A DNA stretch of 48,046 bases from Terriglobia bacterium (GCA_020073365.1 JAIQFL010000039.1:1-48046), one strand, 5' to 3'. Shown: positions 9,169 to 17,793, numbered from the stretch's first letter. Numbers and translations: made by a program. The notes: generated by a model from the sequence alone, not told the origin.

Positions 9169-10059
9169 GTGTTGCATCGCCATCCCCTCTTCAAGCCATA
9201 CCTGGCTCTGGCCGCAGTGTGTATCTTCTGGGGGACAACTTACCTCGGCATCCGCATGTCGCTGGAGTCCTTCCCTCCTTTGCTGCTGGTGTCGGCGCGC
9301 TACGTGATCTCCGGATCGCTTCTGCTGCTGTTCGCCCGGGCGCGTGGTATTTACCTGCCCCGCGGACGGGAACTGGCCGCGGCATGCTTTAGCGGATTCC
9401 TGACGCTCGGGATCGGCAACGGCGGGCTGGTCTTCGCCGAGGTGATCATCCCCAGCGGGATTGCGGGCCTGATTGTCACCATCTCGCCATTCTGGATGGT
9501 GGGTGCGGAAGCCTTACTCCCCGGCGGCGAACGTCTTCACGCGCCCACCATCGGGGGCATGGCCGTCGGCCTGATGGGTGCCGCCCTGCTGTTTACACCG
9601 GACCTCGGTCCGCATGCCGTCGACCGCAATCTGCTGCACGGATTCCTGCTGCTGCAACTAGGGATGGCCGGTTGGTCCTTCGGTTCGATCTTCCAGCGGC
9701 GGCAGGCAGGGAAAGCTCATCCCGTGATCGCCGGAGGTGTTCACCAACTGGCGGCCGGACTGATCATGGCTCCATTCGCGCTGGCGATTCCCGAACACCC
9801 CGTGCATTGGAGCATGCGCGGCGTCCTGGCGCTGCTTTACCTGGTGGTTTTTGGATCGTTGGTGGGCTATAGCGCTTATGCGTATGCCCTCGACCGGCTT
9901 CCTGTGGCGATTGTGTCCGTCTACCCGTATGTGAACGCGGTCGTTGCGGTGGCGTTAGGCTGGCTCTTCTATCGCGAGCCGTTCGGGATACGGGAATCCG
10001 TCGCCATGTTGATCATCTTCGCTGGTGTGGGGATCGTCAAACGGTATTCGCGCCACTGA
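9169..10059 (+). CDS. EamA/DMT-family permease (RhaT-like exporter)
   Basis: An inner-membrane protein of about 296 residues with ten hydrophobic segments in two EamA repeats, e.g. YLALAAVCIFWGTTYLGIRM at the start and PYVNAVVAVALGWLFYREP near the end. Drug/metabolite transporters of this type export amino acids or other small metabolites; the substrate cannot be read. The frame opens with an ATG at 9118, but that stretch is a palindromic intergenic repeat. GTG at 9169 or TTG at 9172, just before HRHPLFKPYLAL, is the likely start. No good Shine-Dalgarno sequence is visible. It stands alone. Confidence 0.85.
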   Translation: MLHRHPLFKPYLALAAVCIFWGTTYLGIRMSLESFPPLLLVSARYVISGSLLLLFARARGIYLPRGRELAAACFSGFLTLGIGNGGLVFAEVIIPSGIAGLIVTISPFWMVGAEALLPGGERLHAPTIGGMAVGLMGAALLFTPDLGPHAVDRNLLHGFLLLQLGMAGWSFGSIFQRRQAGKAHPVIAGGVHQLAAGLIMAPFALAIPEHPVHWSMRGVLALLYLVVFGSLVGYSAYAYALDRLPVAIVSVYPYVNAVVAVALGWLFYREPFGIRESVAMLIIFAGVGIVKRYSRH

Positions 10060-10141
10060 GGCGGGCGCAGGAGAAGACCCCCACGCTAGCAGAAGCGCGG
10101 CCTCCTCACAGTGCCGCCAGGCTGGCCCTCCCCACAAGTAC

Positions 10142-10732
10142 CTACCCGCGTCCCACCATCTTCGCCCCCAGGGCCCCACCCGCCATGCTCAGCAGAATGG
10201 TGAACACGAAGAGTTGCAGCAGCAATCTCGCGACGTCCGGACCACTCTGGAGCATCTTAAGCGCCTCCATGAACTTGGGGTCGACCGCCGCAGTCTTGAG
10301 CTGTGCCTGCACTGCCTCTAAACCCCCGGCCGACCTCAAGAAGAGCCAGAATGCCGTCATCAGGCAGGCCATGATGGCGAACATCAGGAGCCCCGTGATC
10401 CACCCCATCCGCAGGCCGGATTCCAGGTTCAGGAAGGAGCCGGTCCGCCGGCGGTAAAAGAACACCGCGAAGAATCCCGCCGCCAACCAGTTCAAGTAGG
10501 GAAGGAAACTCAACAACGTTGCGCCCACCGCAACCAGCAGGGCGATTCGCATTGCCACCCCGTTATGGAAATTCAGGGGTAGCGGCTCCGGCCGGGGCGG
10601 AGGAGGCGGGGGAAGAACCTGCACCGGCACCACCGTTTCCGGTACTACGATTTCACGCGTCGGCCTGCCGCATTTGTGGCAGAAAAGTGAATCGGTGACG
10701 AGCTCGGTACCGCAGGTACAGAATTCCGGCAT
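10142..10732 (-). CDS. Zinc-ribbon membrane protein, hypothetical
   Basis: A 196-residue protein of unknown role. The first 25 residues hold a zinc ribbon with paired cysteines (FCTCGTE and FCHKCGRP), followed by a proline-rich linker with a run of Pro around residue 42. Then come about four membrane segments (near MRIALLVAVGATLLSFLPYL, the helix after it, GLLMFAIMACLMTAFWLFL and the C-terminal VFTILLSMAGGALGA). A cytoplasmic zinc ribbon ahead of membrane helices is common in uncharacterised acidobacterial proteins. It lies 78 bp downstream of glpX on the same strand and could be read through from it. Confidence 0.75.
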   Translation of the reverse strand: MPEFCTCGTELVTDSLFCHKCGRPTREIVVPETVVPVQVLPPPPPPRPEPLPLNFHNGVAMRIALLVAVGATLLSFLPYLNWLAAGFFAVFFYRRRTGSFLNLESGLRMGWITGLLMFAIMACLMTAFWLFLRSAGGLEAVQAQLKTAAVDPKFMEALKMLQSGPDVARLLLQLFVFTILLSMAGGALGAKMVGRG

Positions 10733-10810
10733 GCAAATGGTGCCCTAACTTAACTTAACTAGCTGAAGGCACTTTCAGTGTGACGCACGGCGGCTCATGA
10801 CGCAACCATC

Positions 10811-11785
10811 CTACCGGAACCGCACCTTCACATCCGGCTTATTCTCCAGGTGCGTGGTGTCGATGAATAGCACCCGCGCGGGAGTGGAGGTCATCACGAT
10901 CGATTGTGTGTGCGTGCCATCGCCGGTGAAGCGCACGCCCTGGAGCAGGTTGCCATCGGTGACGCCGCAGGCGGCGAATACCAGGTTGTGCCCGGGTGCA
11001 AGCTCGCGCGTGGTATAGATCCGGTGAACGTCGCGAATGCCCATTTGCTGCATACGCTCCTTCTGGGCATCGTCCTTGACCACCAGTCGCCCCAGGATCT
11101 CGCCATTCAGGCAGCGAAGCGCCGCGGCCGTGAGCACGCCCTCGGGTGCCCCGCCCGAACCCATCACAGCGTGAACCCCGGTCCCAGCTACCGCCGCCGC
11201 GATACCCGCGGAGAGGTCGCCATCGGAAATCAGGCGGATGCGCGCGCCGGCTTCGCGAATATCGGTGATGAGCTTGTGGTGCCGCTCGCGGTCGAGCACC
11301 ACCACTACCAGGTCGTCGATGCCGCGTTGCAGCCGCCGCGCGATGGCCTTCAGATTCTGCTTCACCGGCGCTTCCAGATCCACCGCGCCCTTGGCCGCGG
11401 GCCCCACCACCATCTTCTCCATGTAACAATCGGGGGCGTGCAGCAGCCCTCCGGCCTCGGAAGCCGCCAGCACCGTAATGGCGCCGGCGCCGCCCGTGGC
11501 GCAGAGGTTGGTCCCTTCCAGGGGATCGACCGCGATATCCACGGTGATGGGAGCGCTTTGGTTGCGCGCCCCCACTTTCTCTCCGATATACAGCATGGGG
11601 GCTTCGTCGCGCTCGCCCTCGCCAATCACGATGGTGCCGTCCAGGGCGACGGTGTCCAGACAACGGCGCATGGATTCCACGGCCGCGTGGTCGGATGCTT
11701 TGGGGTCTCCCATCCCCATGGTGCGGGCTGAAGCGATGGCGGCATCCTCCACCACGCGAAGCATTTCAAGCGAGAGGTCAAACAT
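10811..11785 (-). CDS. glpX: Class II fructose-1,6-bisphosphatase
   Basis: Hydrolyses fructose-1,6-bisphosphate to fructose-6-phosphate in gluconeogenesis. The 324 residues begin [20 protein letters not shown] and contain the metal-site regions [19 protein letters not shown] and [13 protein letters not shown], both diagnostic of the GlpX family. The ATG at 11785 has GGAGAAAG upstream. Its first ~37 coding bases and upstream region occur again at 14975-15087, where the start codon is changed to AGG. It is thus the intact member of a duplicated 5' end. With tal-pgi, gnd and the PfkB kinase it belongs to the sugar-phosphate theme of the window's left part. Confidence 0.94.
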   Translation of the reverse strand: MFDLSLEMLRVVEDAAIASARTMGMGDPKASDHAAVESMRRCLDTVALDGTIVIGEGERDEAPMLYIGEKVGARNQSAPITVDIAVDPLEGTNLCATGGAGAITVLAASEAGGLLHAPDCYMEKMVVGPAAKGAVDLEAPVKQNLKAIARRLQRGIDDLVVVVLDRERHHKLITDIREAGARIRLISDGDLSAGIAAAVAGTGVHAVMGSGGAPEGVLTAAALRCLNGEILGRLVVKDDAQKERMQQMGIRDVHRIYTTRELAPGHNLVFAACGVTDGNLLQGVRFTGDGTHTQSIVMTSTPARVLFIDTTHLENKPDVKVRFR

Positions 11786-11861
11786 GTGGTAGCTTTCTCC
11801 TCATGGACAATAGCACAGTTGTGGTGCTGGCAAAGCCGACACAACCCCAGCTTGCCATGCT
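11749..11861. repeat. 113-bp direct repeat, copy A (divergent gene starts)
   Basis: This stretch matches 14975-15087 without gaps, with 13 differences by my count (about 88% identity). It holds the start of glpX on the minus strand (ATG at 11785) and, 17 bp away, the first ~20 codons of a D-2-hydroxyacid dehydrogenase on the plus strand (11803-11861). Copy B has the converse: an intact dehydrogenase start and a dead glpX start. The two copies bound a 3.1-kb block. Confidence 0.85.
11803..11861 (+). pseudogene. 5' remnant of the D-2-hydroxyacid dehydrogenase gene
   Basis: The frame reads MDNSTVVVLAKPTQPQLAML, against MDNHTVVVLADPTEPQLAML at the start of the intact dehydrogenase at 15029. After residue 20 the likeness stops and the frame runs into unrelated sequence. 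It is a truncated duplicate with no function. Confidence 0.75.
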
Positions 11862-11893
11862 CGATGCTGGTTCCGAACTGGCGGCACCCCGTG

Positions 11894-11942
11894 ACGCCGG
11901 CCAATGGGACCGGCGTGTTCAACCAGTCCACCCGTCACGGTA
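11894..11942 (-). terminator. Possible terminator dyads after the propeller gene
   Basis: Between glpX and the end of the propeller gene lie a CGCCGG...CCGGCG dyad (9-nt loop) and an outer pair CCGTGACG...CGTCACGG. They could fold downstream of, and partly over, the 3' end of the 11935 gene. There is no T run, so intrinsic termination is uncertain. Confidence 0.3.
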
Positions 11943-13617
11943 ACGGCACGCGAAAGAGGTTGCGCTGCACGATTTCCTGCGAATAGGCATAGATCGAAGG
12001 ATTCGAACCCATCGCAGCGCGCCCGTCAAACACCAACTGGGCGCCCGGCAGCGCCTTCACGTCCGCCTCGGATCGAATCCCGCCCTCCGGCAGTGGTGGG
12101 AAAATCTCGCCTGCTCGCAGCGGAATGGCAAACGTTTTCTCCCCCTCGGAGGTGACTTGGCCGGAGGTGACGTGGCCGCCAATACGGATCCAGAAGAACC
12201 TCCCATCCAGACTCCAGCCGGGCTGGCAGAAATCGCAAATTGTGACTGAGCGCCCCCCGCCAAGGGGGAGGGCCTTCACTGAATTCCGCTCTTCGCTGCC
12301 AACCGGCACGCGCGCTACCACCCAAGTGCCATCGGGCGAAATGCTCATGTGAAAAACGATTGGATCGGGGAGCGCTTTTCGCCGATCGCTTCCATCCGGC
12401 TTCATCCGATAGAGGAAGTTGGAAGGGCCGTCCCGCGCTGTGAAAAGCAGCTCGCCGCCCACACCAAAAATCGGATCGTGTTCCTCAACTCCCGATGACA
12501 GTTGCCGTGGAGGAGATCGCCCGTCTAGCGAACCAATCCAGAGGCGCTCACCTTTCGCTTTGGCATACCACGCGGCGAACGCCACAGTGCTACCGTCACG
12601 GGCGATATCAAAACTGCTCATCAGGAAATCGGGGAACAGACGCTCCCGGCGTCCGGTTTCCAGGTCCGCCGCCCATAGCTCCCATGGTGCGATTCTCTGT
12701 TCCGGGGGCGCCTTGGGAGCCGAAGCATTCGTCGTCAGGTAATACAGCGTCTTGCCATCCTGCGAAAAAGGTGAGAGGCTGGACAGCCACAAAGAGACCG
12801 TAGCAGACCCTTCCGCTGAGATCCGATGGTCGCCATTGGAGTCGTGAACCCAGACCGAGTAATGACTCAAGCCGGACGCGGTGATCAGGGAGCGCCCGTC
12901 CGGCGTGACCGCGATGCCATGCTCCTCGGTAGCCCCTGAGGTTAGCTGCTCCGGTGGGCCGTCCGGAAACCGCTGGCGCCATATGTGAGATCCGGGTCCA
13001 GCGCTGCCGATGAAGTACATCCACTTGCCATCGGGCGACCAGGCGGCCTGTCGGCACGCGGGAGGTCCCGCTGGCCTAACCGGAGATCCGCCGGCGAAAG
13101 GAACCAGGCGGCACGGGAGCCAGACTCCTCCGTCCATCTCCGCAAGCAGCACCCATTCGCGATCCGGCGATAGATAGGAAAAGTGAGCCATTCCCACATC
13201 GTGAGGCGGCACATAGATATCCCGTTGCTCCCCTCGGCCTTCGGTAGATGTAACGACGGGCATATGAATACCTTGCCGGAGCTCCGAGAACAACACCTGC
13301 CGGTCGCCGATCCAGGTCAGTCCGGATGCGTTGGCCAGTAGCGGACGCGGCTCTACACCACCGAGCACGGGTACCACCCACGTGTCCCAGGTCCGCGCCG
13401 GCGCGTGGGTATAGGCGATCCGCGAGCCGTCCGGTGAGAACGCGGGGAACCCCTTCGCATCCGGATCGTTAGTCAGTCGTACCGGTTCCCCGTTGGGCAG
13501 CATCTTCACATACAACTGGCCTTTGGTGATGAACGGGTCTGAACCGCGAATGAAGGCGAGCATGCGTCCATCCGGGGAGAGCGCCGGGTGGGTCGCGGAG
13601 TCCGAGAAGTCGGTCAA
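11935..13617 (-). CDS. PD40/TolB-like beta-propeller, 3' part of a split regulator gene
   Basis: An open frame of 560 residues with repeated PD40/WD40-like blades of the type 'ALSPDGRMLAFIRG', 'PAFSPDGSRIAYTH', 'VTPDGRSLITASG' and 'SISPDGTWVVARV'. It begins at a TTG (13617) with no Shine-Dalgarno sequence. In the same frame upstream are a membrane segment (around LALLLIAAVLGIG) and then a TGA at 13726-13728, beyond which the frame continues as the DNA-binding-type domain at 13729-14064. No ATG, GTG or TTG precedes the membrane segment. So this is the C-terminal part of a domain-membrane-propeller protein, probably non-functional unless the TGA is an error or is read through. Confidence 0.7.
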   Translation of the reverse strand: MTDFSDSATHPALSPDGRMLAFIRGSDPFITKGQLYVKMLPNGEPVRLTNDPDAKGFPAFSPDGSRIAYTHAPARTWDTWVVPVLGGVEPRPLLANASGLTWIGDRQVLFSELRQGIHMPVVTSTEGRGEQRDIYVPPHDVGMAHFSYLSPDREWVLLAEMDGGVWLPCRLVPFAGGSPVRPAGPPACRQAAWSPDGKWMYFIGSAGPGSHIWRQRFPDGPPEQLTSGATEEHGIAVTPDGRSLITASGLSHYSVWVHDSNGDHRISAEGSATVSLWLSSLSPFSQDGKTLYYLTTNASAPKAPPEQRIAPWELWAADLETGRRERLFPDFLMSSFDIARDGSTVAFAAWYAKAKGERLWIGSLDGRSPPRQLSSGVEEHDPIFGVGGELLFTARDGPSNFLYRMKPDGSDRRKALPDPIVFHMSISPDGTWVVARVPVGSEERNSVKALPLGGGRSVTICDFCQPGWSLDGRFFWIRIGGHVTSGQVTSEGEKTFAIPLRAGEIFPPLPEGGIRSEADVKALPGAQLVFDGRAAMGSNPSIYAYSQEIVQRNLFRVPLP

Positions 13618-13725
13618 CTGGACCCAGTCCGACCTCTGTGGAAGCTCTGGCGCCGGCCTGAGGAGAATCCAATAAGCCGCCGCTCCAATACCGAGAACGG
13701 CTGCGATTAGAAGAAGGGCGAGGCT

Positions 13726-14064
13726 TCAGCCCATCCGTCTCACATCAGGCGAAACCGCCGGCGTGTCCGGCGTGGTCCCCGCGTGGACCCGTACGGTCGG
13801 GTCCGTCTGTGGATCGTAATCCGGCCGGCGATCGAAGACCGCCACCCCGATGGTGTATTCCTTTATTTTGCCGCCGCGCCCTTCCACCGTCTCTTCCACC
13901 AGGAAGCGTAGAAACCGGCTCAGGCGCTCGGAACGTACAAACGCCGGACTGCGGAGAACCGCTTGCAGTTGTGCCTGAATGGCCTCCGCAGTGACCGCCG
14001 GAATTTGGGTCTGGTTGCGCTCGACAGGCATCCTTCGACTCATCCCCTGGTTCATTCTATCCAA
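13726..14064 (-). pseudogene. N-terminal domain of the split regulator/propeller gene
   Basis: 112 codons ending in an in-frame TGA. Residues ~40-92 match the N-terminal domain common in acidobacterial and planctomycete propeller/TPR proteins: RLSRFLRFLVEETVEGRGG, KEYTIGVAVFDR and YDPQTDPTVRVHA. In relatives as I remember them the motif continues 'RRLRxxLxxYY'. Here it changes to an unrelated TTPDTPAVSPD stretch, so besides the stop codon a middle piece seems to be missing. The following codons (serine, then the membrane segment) stay in the same frame across the TGA. Function of the intact family is not well known; the domain is thought to be DNA-binding or regulatory. Confidence 0.7.
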
Positions 14065-14322
14065 CCGCTAACATCCGTGCAGATCAGAGGATAACTGCGA
14101 CCGAACGGTAGTTGTTTACCGCGATGTTTACTGTAAAGAGCGTGACGGGATGCCTTCCGGTGCATCATTCCCGACATGGAGACTTTTTGAATGTCATTTA
14201 CGCACTCAGTGGAAACTACGGGAATGGTTCGACCGCCTGCGCTCAGCCGCAAGGCGGTTGCTCCCGGCGCTCGCGCGCGCCACGGTCCAGGCTCGGAGCG
14301 CACAGCGGGAACCTTCAGACGA

Positions 14323-14916
14323 ATGGCGATTCTGGGATTAGCAATGGCGATGGGCATGAGTGCCCGGCCGGGCGCAGGCGGGTCTGTGCCCCAACAAAGA
14401 GTGGTGGTATGCATGGCTCAACGAGACTTCCAGCCGCGGGAGCAAACTCAGATCGAGGCCGGCATGCTGTTGGCTTCCCGAATCTTCCATGAAGTGGGCG
14501 TGGCCCTGGAGTGGCACAAATCGGGCGGAATTTGCGGAGCTGGGCCGGGGAAAGCCATTGTCATTACCTTGTCACAGACCGCGGCCGCCAGCAATCACCC
14601 GAATGCGTTCGCATACGCGCAGCCCTTTGAAGGCGTCCACATCGTGGTGTTCTATCACCGCGTGGAAATGGCGGTCGACGGCTTTGCCCGTTACGTCCCA
14701 GCGGTGCTCGGCCACGTACTGGCCCACGAGATTGCTCACGTCCTGCAAGCCAAGGCTCAACATTCGCCGACCGGCATCATGAAGCAACATTGGGATCCTA
14801 GCGACTACAGGCGGATGATCCGGGTTCCGCTCGAATTCACCCCGCATGACGTTCTCCTCATGCAGGCGGGTCCCTGGGGGGCAGACAGCCGGGCAGCTCC
14901 AGGCGGAGACGAGTGA
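14323..14916 (+). CDS. Small secreted metalloprotease-like protein (HEIAH)
   Basis: A protein of 197 residues starting at the ATG at 14323; the frame is open from 14191, but the earlier part has no protein character. The N-terminus AILGLAMAMGMSARPGAGG looks like a signal peptide. Residues 131-147 read HVLAHEIAHVLQAKAQH, a zinc-binding HExxH with a third His (147) 8 residues after the second, and TGIMK near 150-154 may serve as a Met-turn. I recall a similar uncharacterised acidobacterial family (HEI(A/T)HxLQ...H(S)xxGxMK). Substrate and role are unknown. It lies in the block that separates glpX from the dehydrogenase. Confidence 0.7.
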   Translation: MAILGLAMAMGMSARPGAGGSVPQQRVVVCMAQRDFQPREQTQIEAGMLLASRIFHEVGVALEWHKSGGICGAGPGKAIVITLSQTAAASNHPNAFAYAQPFEGVHIVVFYHRVEMAVDGFARYVPAVLGHVLAHEIAHVLQAKAQHSPTGIMKQHWDPSDYRRMIRVPLEFTPHDVLLMQAGPWGADSRAAPGGDE

Positions 14917-14974
14917 TTGGATCCAGACTCACTACGGTGGGTGGATCTCTCATGAACCATCGTGTGCGCGAGGG

Positions 14975-15087
14975 CCACCACGCGAAGCATTTCCAGCGAG
15001 AGATCGAACCTGTGGTAGCTTTTTCCTCATGGACAATCACACAGTCGTGGTGCTGGCGGACCCGACGGAACCCCAGCTTGCCATGCT
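14975..15087. repeat. 113-bp direct repeat, copy B
   Basis: Second copy of the sequence at 11749-11861. On the plus strand it carries the intact start of the dehydrogenase (ATG at 15029). On the minus strand it carries a dead copy of the glpX start (14975-15010), where [11 protein letters not shown] is still readable but the start codon is AGG and the likeness ends after about 12 residues. Confidence 0.85.
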
Positions 15088-16000
15088 GGAACAACTTCCC
15101 ACCGAGACTGGAATTTCGGTGGGAAACAGCCCGGAAGCCTTTGAACGAGCGGCTGGGACTGCCGACGTGATCTTCAACTGGTCGCTTTCGGGCGGTCTTC
15201 TGCGCGAAGTATTTCTGATGTGCCCCCTGGTGCGGTGGGTGCACACCCGCTCGGCCGGTCTCGACAACGTACTCTTTCCCGAGTTGATCGAGAGCGACGT
15301 GCCGCTCACCAATGGAAGCGGCGTCTTCAGCCAGTCGCTGGGCGAATTCGTGCTGGGCGCGATTCTGTATTTCGCCAAGGATTTCCGCCGCATGATCCGC
15401 AGCCAGGAGGCCGGGGTGTGGGATGCTTTCGACATCGCCGAAGTTTCGGGACAAACCGTGGGTATCGTAGGCTACGGCGATATCGGCCGCGCCGTGGCCA
15501 CGCGCGTGCGCGCCATGGGTATGCACGTTCTGGCCGTGAAGCGCCACGGCCCGCCACTGTACAACGTGGACCCGCTGGTCAGCCAGATCTATGCGCCCGA
15601 CCACCGCCTCGAGATGATCTCGCGATGCGACTACGTGGTGGCAGCCGCTCCCTTGACTGCGGAGACCCGCGGCATGATCGGAACCCCGGAATTCGATGCC
15701 ATGAAACCGGAAGCCGTCGTGATCAACGTAGGCCGCGGCCCGGTAATCGACGAAGCGGCCATGGTCCGCGCTCTTTCCGAAAACCGCATCAAGGGTGCGG
15801 CGTTGGACGTGTTCGATCGCGAGCCCCTGCCCAACGGCCATCCGTTCTACGGACTCGAGAATGTGCTGCTCTCCGCGCACTGTGCCGACCATACCCCCGA
15901 CTGGATGGATCGCGCGATGCAGTTTTTCCTGGAGCAGTTCGACCGATACCGGAAGGGTGAGCCGCTAGTGAACGTGGTGGATAAGAAGCTGGGATATTGA
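15029..16000 (+). CDS. D-2-hydroxyacid dehydrogenase family protein
   Basis: An NAD(P)-dependent oxidoreductase of 323 residues acting on 2-oxoacids/2-hydroxyacids. The Rossmann motif is VGIVGYGDIGRAVATRVRAM. Catalytic residues appear in VINVGRGPVIDEAAM (Arg), LDVFDREPLP (Glu) and LLSAHCADHTPDW (His), in the usual order and spacing. The frame is open from 14846, but MDNHTVVVLADP at 15029 is the natural start, confirmed by the duplicated 5' end at 11803. There is no obvious Shine-Dalgarno sequence. The exact substrate (glyoxylate, phosphoglycerate or another) cannot be read. Confidence 0.88.
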   Translation: MDNHTVVVLADPTEPQLAMLEQLPTETGISVGNSPEAFERAAGTADVIFNWSLSGGLLREVFLMCPLVRWVHTRSAGLDNVLFPELIESDVPLTNGSGVFSQSLGEFVLGAILYFAKDFRRMIRSQEAGVWDAFDIAEVSGQTVGIVGYGDIGRAVATRVRAMGMHVLAVKRHGPPLYNVDPLVSQIYAPDHRLEMISRCDYVVAAAPLTAETRGMIGTPEFDAMKPEAVVINVGRGPVIDEAAMVRALSENRIKGAALDVFDREPLPNGHPFYGLENVLLSAHCADHTPDWMDRAMQFFLEQFDRYRKGEPLVNVVDKKLGY

Positions 16001-16063
16001 CAGTGGGACCCGCCCTGGTGGAACACACGATCGACTATGCTGTGAAGCAGAGGAAGGAAGCCT

Positions 16064-16252
16064 ATGGGTAACAACGCGCTGCAGGAACCCCACGAGCCGA
16101 CATTGCGTGAACTGGCTTCCGAAGTTTCGCGCCTTCGCGAGAGAGTCGAAGACCTCGAAAACCTGCGCGATCTTCTCGCGGCCGAACATGCTGCTCAAGG
16201 CCGCCCCGGTATTCCATGGGAACAGGCCAAGAAAGAACTTGATCTCGACTAG
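16064..16252 (+). CDS. Small coiled-coil, antitoxin-like protein
   Basis: A 62-residue acidic protein with a central coiled coil (ELASEVSRLRERVEDLENL) and the end GIPWEQAKKELDLD. A strong Shine-Dalgarno AGGAAGG stands a few bases before the ATG. The pattern 'RVEDLExxxDL...G.PWE..K.EL' is one I associate with small antitoxins paired with RelE/ParE-type toxins. No toxin start follows here; the next 75 bases hold nothing recognisable. It may be an orphan antitoxin, or a coiled-coil protein of other function. Confidence 0.6.
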   Translation: MGNNALQEPHEPTLRELASEVSRLRERVEDLENLRDLLAAEHAAQGRPGIPWEQAKKELDLD

Positions 16253-16329
16253 CCCCTCACCGTTCGCGGGCGTCTACCCGCTCCCGTGGGGTGGCCTTCC
16301 GATCGTGCCGCAGACCGCTCGATTCTTCC

Positions 16330-17304
16330 TTACGATGAAGCGACTGGAAGCAACGGAGGAGCGCTTGGCAGGGTCTGAAACGGGGTGTCCGCCACGTAAA
16401 ACGCACCCGCGCCAGGTGCGATAGCCCGCGTTTCGGCGGGCATTCCTTCCACAGCCGTGGTGAACAAGAGTTTCACTTTGCCATCCATCTCGACGAACTC
16501 CGGGCACGTCACTCGTGGCGACTGTGGAATCTCCCATTCGCACAGCACCTCTCCGTCGACCAGTCGAATTTCCTGGCATAGACCGTAGGCACAGTGGCTC
16601 GGATTATAGAACGCCACGATGACGCTCTCGCTGTCAGGTGAAGGCCGCAATCCGTCGGGGAACCCCGGCAGCGAATCCGGATTGGTCACCAGTGAGCGTT
16701 CGAGAACCCGTCGCAGCGCCGCATCCAGACGGTATCTGCTGATCGTCCTCGGCACGGAATCGATGTCAATTAGAGTGGTCCCCGCGGCGTCGCGGCGGAG
16801 GAATTTTCCGTTCGAACAAATCTGCCCGCCAAGCACGGTGTGCACGGATCGCGCGGCGGAATCGAAGTAGTAGAGTGCGGCGATGGGCCGGTTTAACTCA
16901 AGATCCTTGGTGCCAAATAACACGCCGCCGTCGATAGCCAAGCCCTCGTTGATAATCACCCGTTCGTCGGAGGTAACCGTGATGCCCGTTTCTTCGACGC
17001 CGCCCGTCAGCAGGTCGCAGTAGGCCAGACGCCGTTCGAGCCCGACCAACACGAGACCCGGCCGGGTAGTCTCGGCGAAGAATCCCGGGCGGCCGGGCAA
17101 AGGGAAACTGCGATTCCCGCCCGACGCGAGGTGTAGCACGTTGATGCTACCCTCCCGGGAATCGGCGGCATGCTGAATCGCCACCCAACCAAGCAGCCCA
17201 CTGCCGCCGGGATGGTTGCGCAACATCCGCGGCCCCTCGGGAAGGAAACGCAGCTCTTCGGCCGCGGGCTGGAACAGGAGTGTCGCGCGGAATCGGGGTG
17301 GCAT
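16330..17304 (-). CDS. SMP-30/gluconolactonase-like beta-propeller protein
   Basis: A 324-residue protein from the ATG at 17304. Blade-like motifs match the SMP-30/LRE/regucalcin family: RVIINEGLAIDGGVLFGTKD (metal-binding Asn-Glu and the G-x-x-W/F-x-G-T strand), GGQICSNGKFLRR and PGFPDGLRPSPDSESVIVAF, where Asn/Asp metal ligands are expected. Such enzymes hydrolyse lactones or related esters with a divalent metal. No signal peptide is clear. It is on the opposite strand to the genes before it. The family call is by motif, not by catalytic proof. Confidence 0.7.
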   Translation of the reverse strand: MPPRFRATLLFQPAAEELRFLPEGPRMLRNHPGGSGLLGWVAIQHAADSREGSINVLHLASGGNRSFPLPGRPGFFAETTRPGLVLVGLERRLAYCDLLTGGVEETGITVTSDERVIINEGLAIDGGVLFGTKDLELNRPIAALYYFDSAARSVHTVLGGQICSNGKFLRRDAAGTTLIDIDSVPRTISRYRLDAALRRVLERSLVTNPDSLPGFPDGLRPSPDSESVIVAFYNPSHCAYGLCQEIRLVDGEVLCEWEIPQSPRVTCPEFVEMDGKVKLLFTTAVEGMPAETRAIAPGAGAFYVADTPFQTLPSAPPLLPVASS

Positions 17305-17420
17305 CAAGCTTAGATGGTATCGCTACGGCAATTGAGGACAAGCGGCAGTGATTTGCTTTAGAGAAGCGGCATGCTAAGGAATAAGGATATCTTGATGTAT
17401 TCTTGCCTGGAGCCGAGTGA

Positions 17421-17684
17421 CCCAAACAAACCTCCGGCCTGGAACACGTCCCACCGCAGCCGCACCGCTGGAAGGCCGCTGCGGGACTACTGCGGGACCT
17501 GACCATCCATCCGTTCCGGTCGGGGTTCGCGACGGCCCTGTATCGGGGCTGCAACGATGTGATTCTGGTTTCTCGCGCGCTCGATCGCCGCGACCTTCGG
17601 CCGACGCTGCTTTACATCGAGCCGCACACACAAGAACTACCGCGGGGAGGGAGAGGAACCGCCACGATTGGCCGTTTAAGCTGA
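17421..17684 (+). pseudogene. Tyrosine-recombinase (integrase) C-terminal remnant
   Basis: The frame from 17421 to the TGA at 17682-17684 has no usable start. It contains IHPFRSGFATALYRG (17505-17549), then VILVSRALDRRDLRPTLLY up to 17615. This is the catalytic end of a phage-type integrase: HxxR (HPFR), the FAT-L helix, a degenerate L-G-H box (LDRRD) and the nucleophile Tyr at 17613-17615. The N-terminal part and first catalytic Arg are absent. It lies just outside the effector-like operon and suggests that this region was once mobile. The remainder of 17305-17793 shows no gene. Confidence 0.65.
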
Positions 17685-17793
17685 CGATACGGGAGTTGGC
17701 AGGCGAAATTAGAAGGATCGGTCGCATGGCGATGTCCTGTGCTCTTATCTCGACGGCGAAATGAGGCATGCTGGCTCCGAACTCCAGGGACCG

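Noticed and set aside
11695..11943. Plus-strand 82-codon frame considered as a small gene
   Set aside because: Its middle is the dehydrogenase 5' remnant in the duplicated sequence; the rest is antisense to glpX or intergenic, so it is a relic.
17374..17769. Minus-strand frame over the integrase relic
   Set aside because: The plus-strand translation in another frame matches integrase motifs; the minus-strand frame matches nothing.
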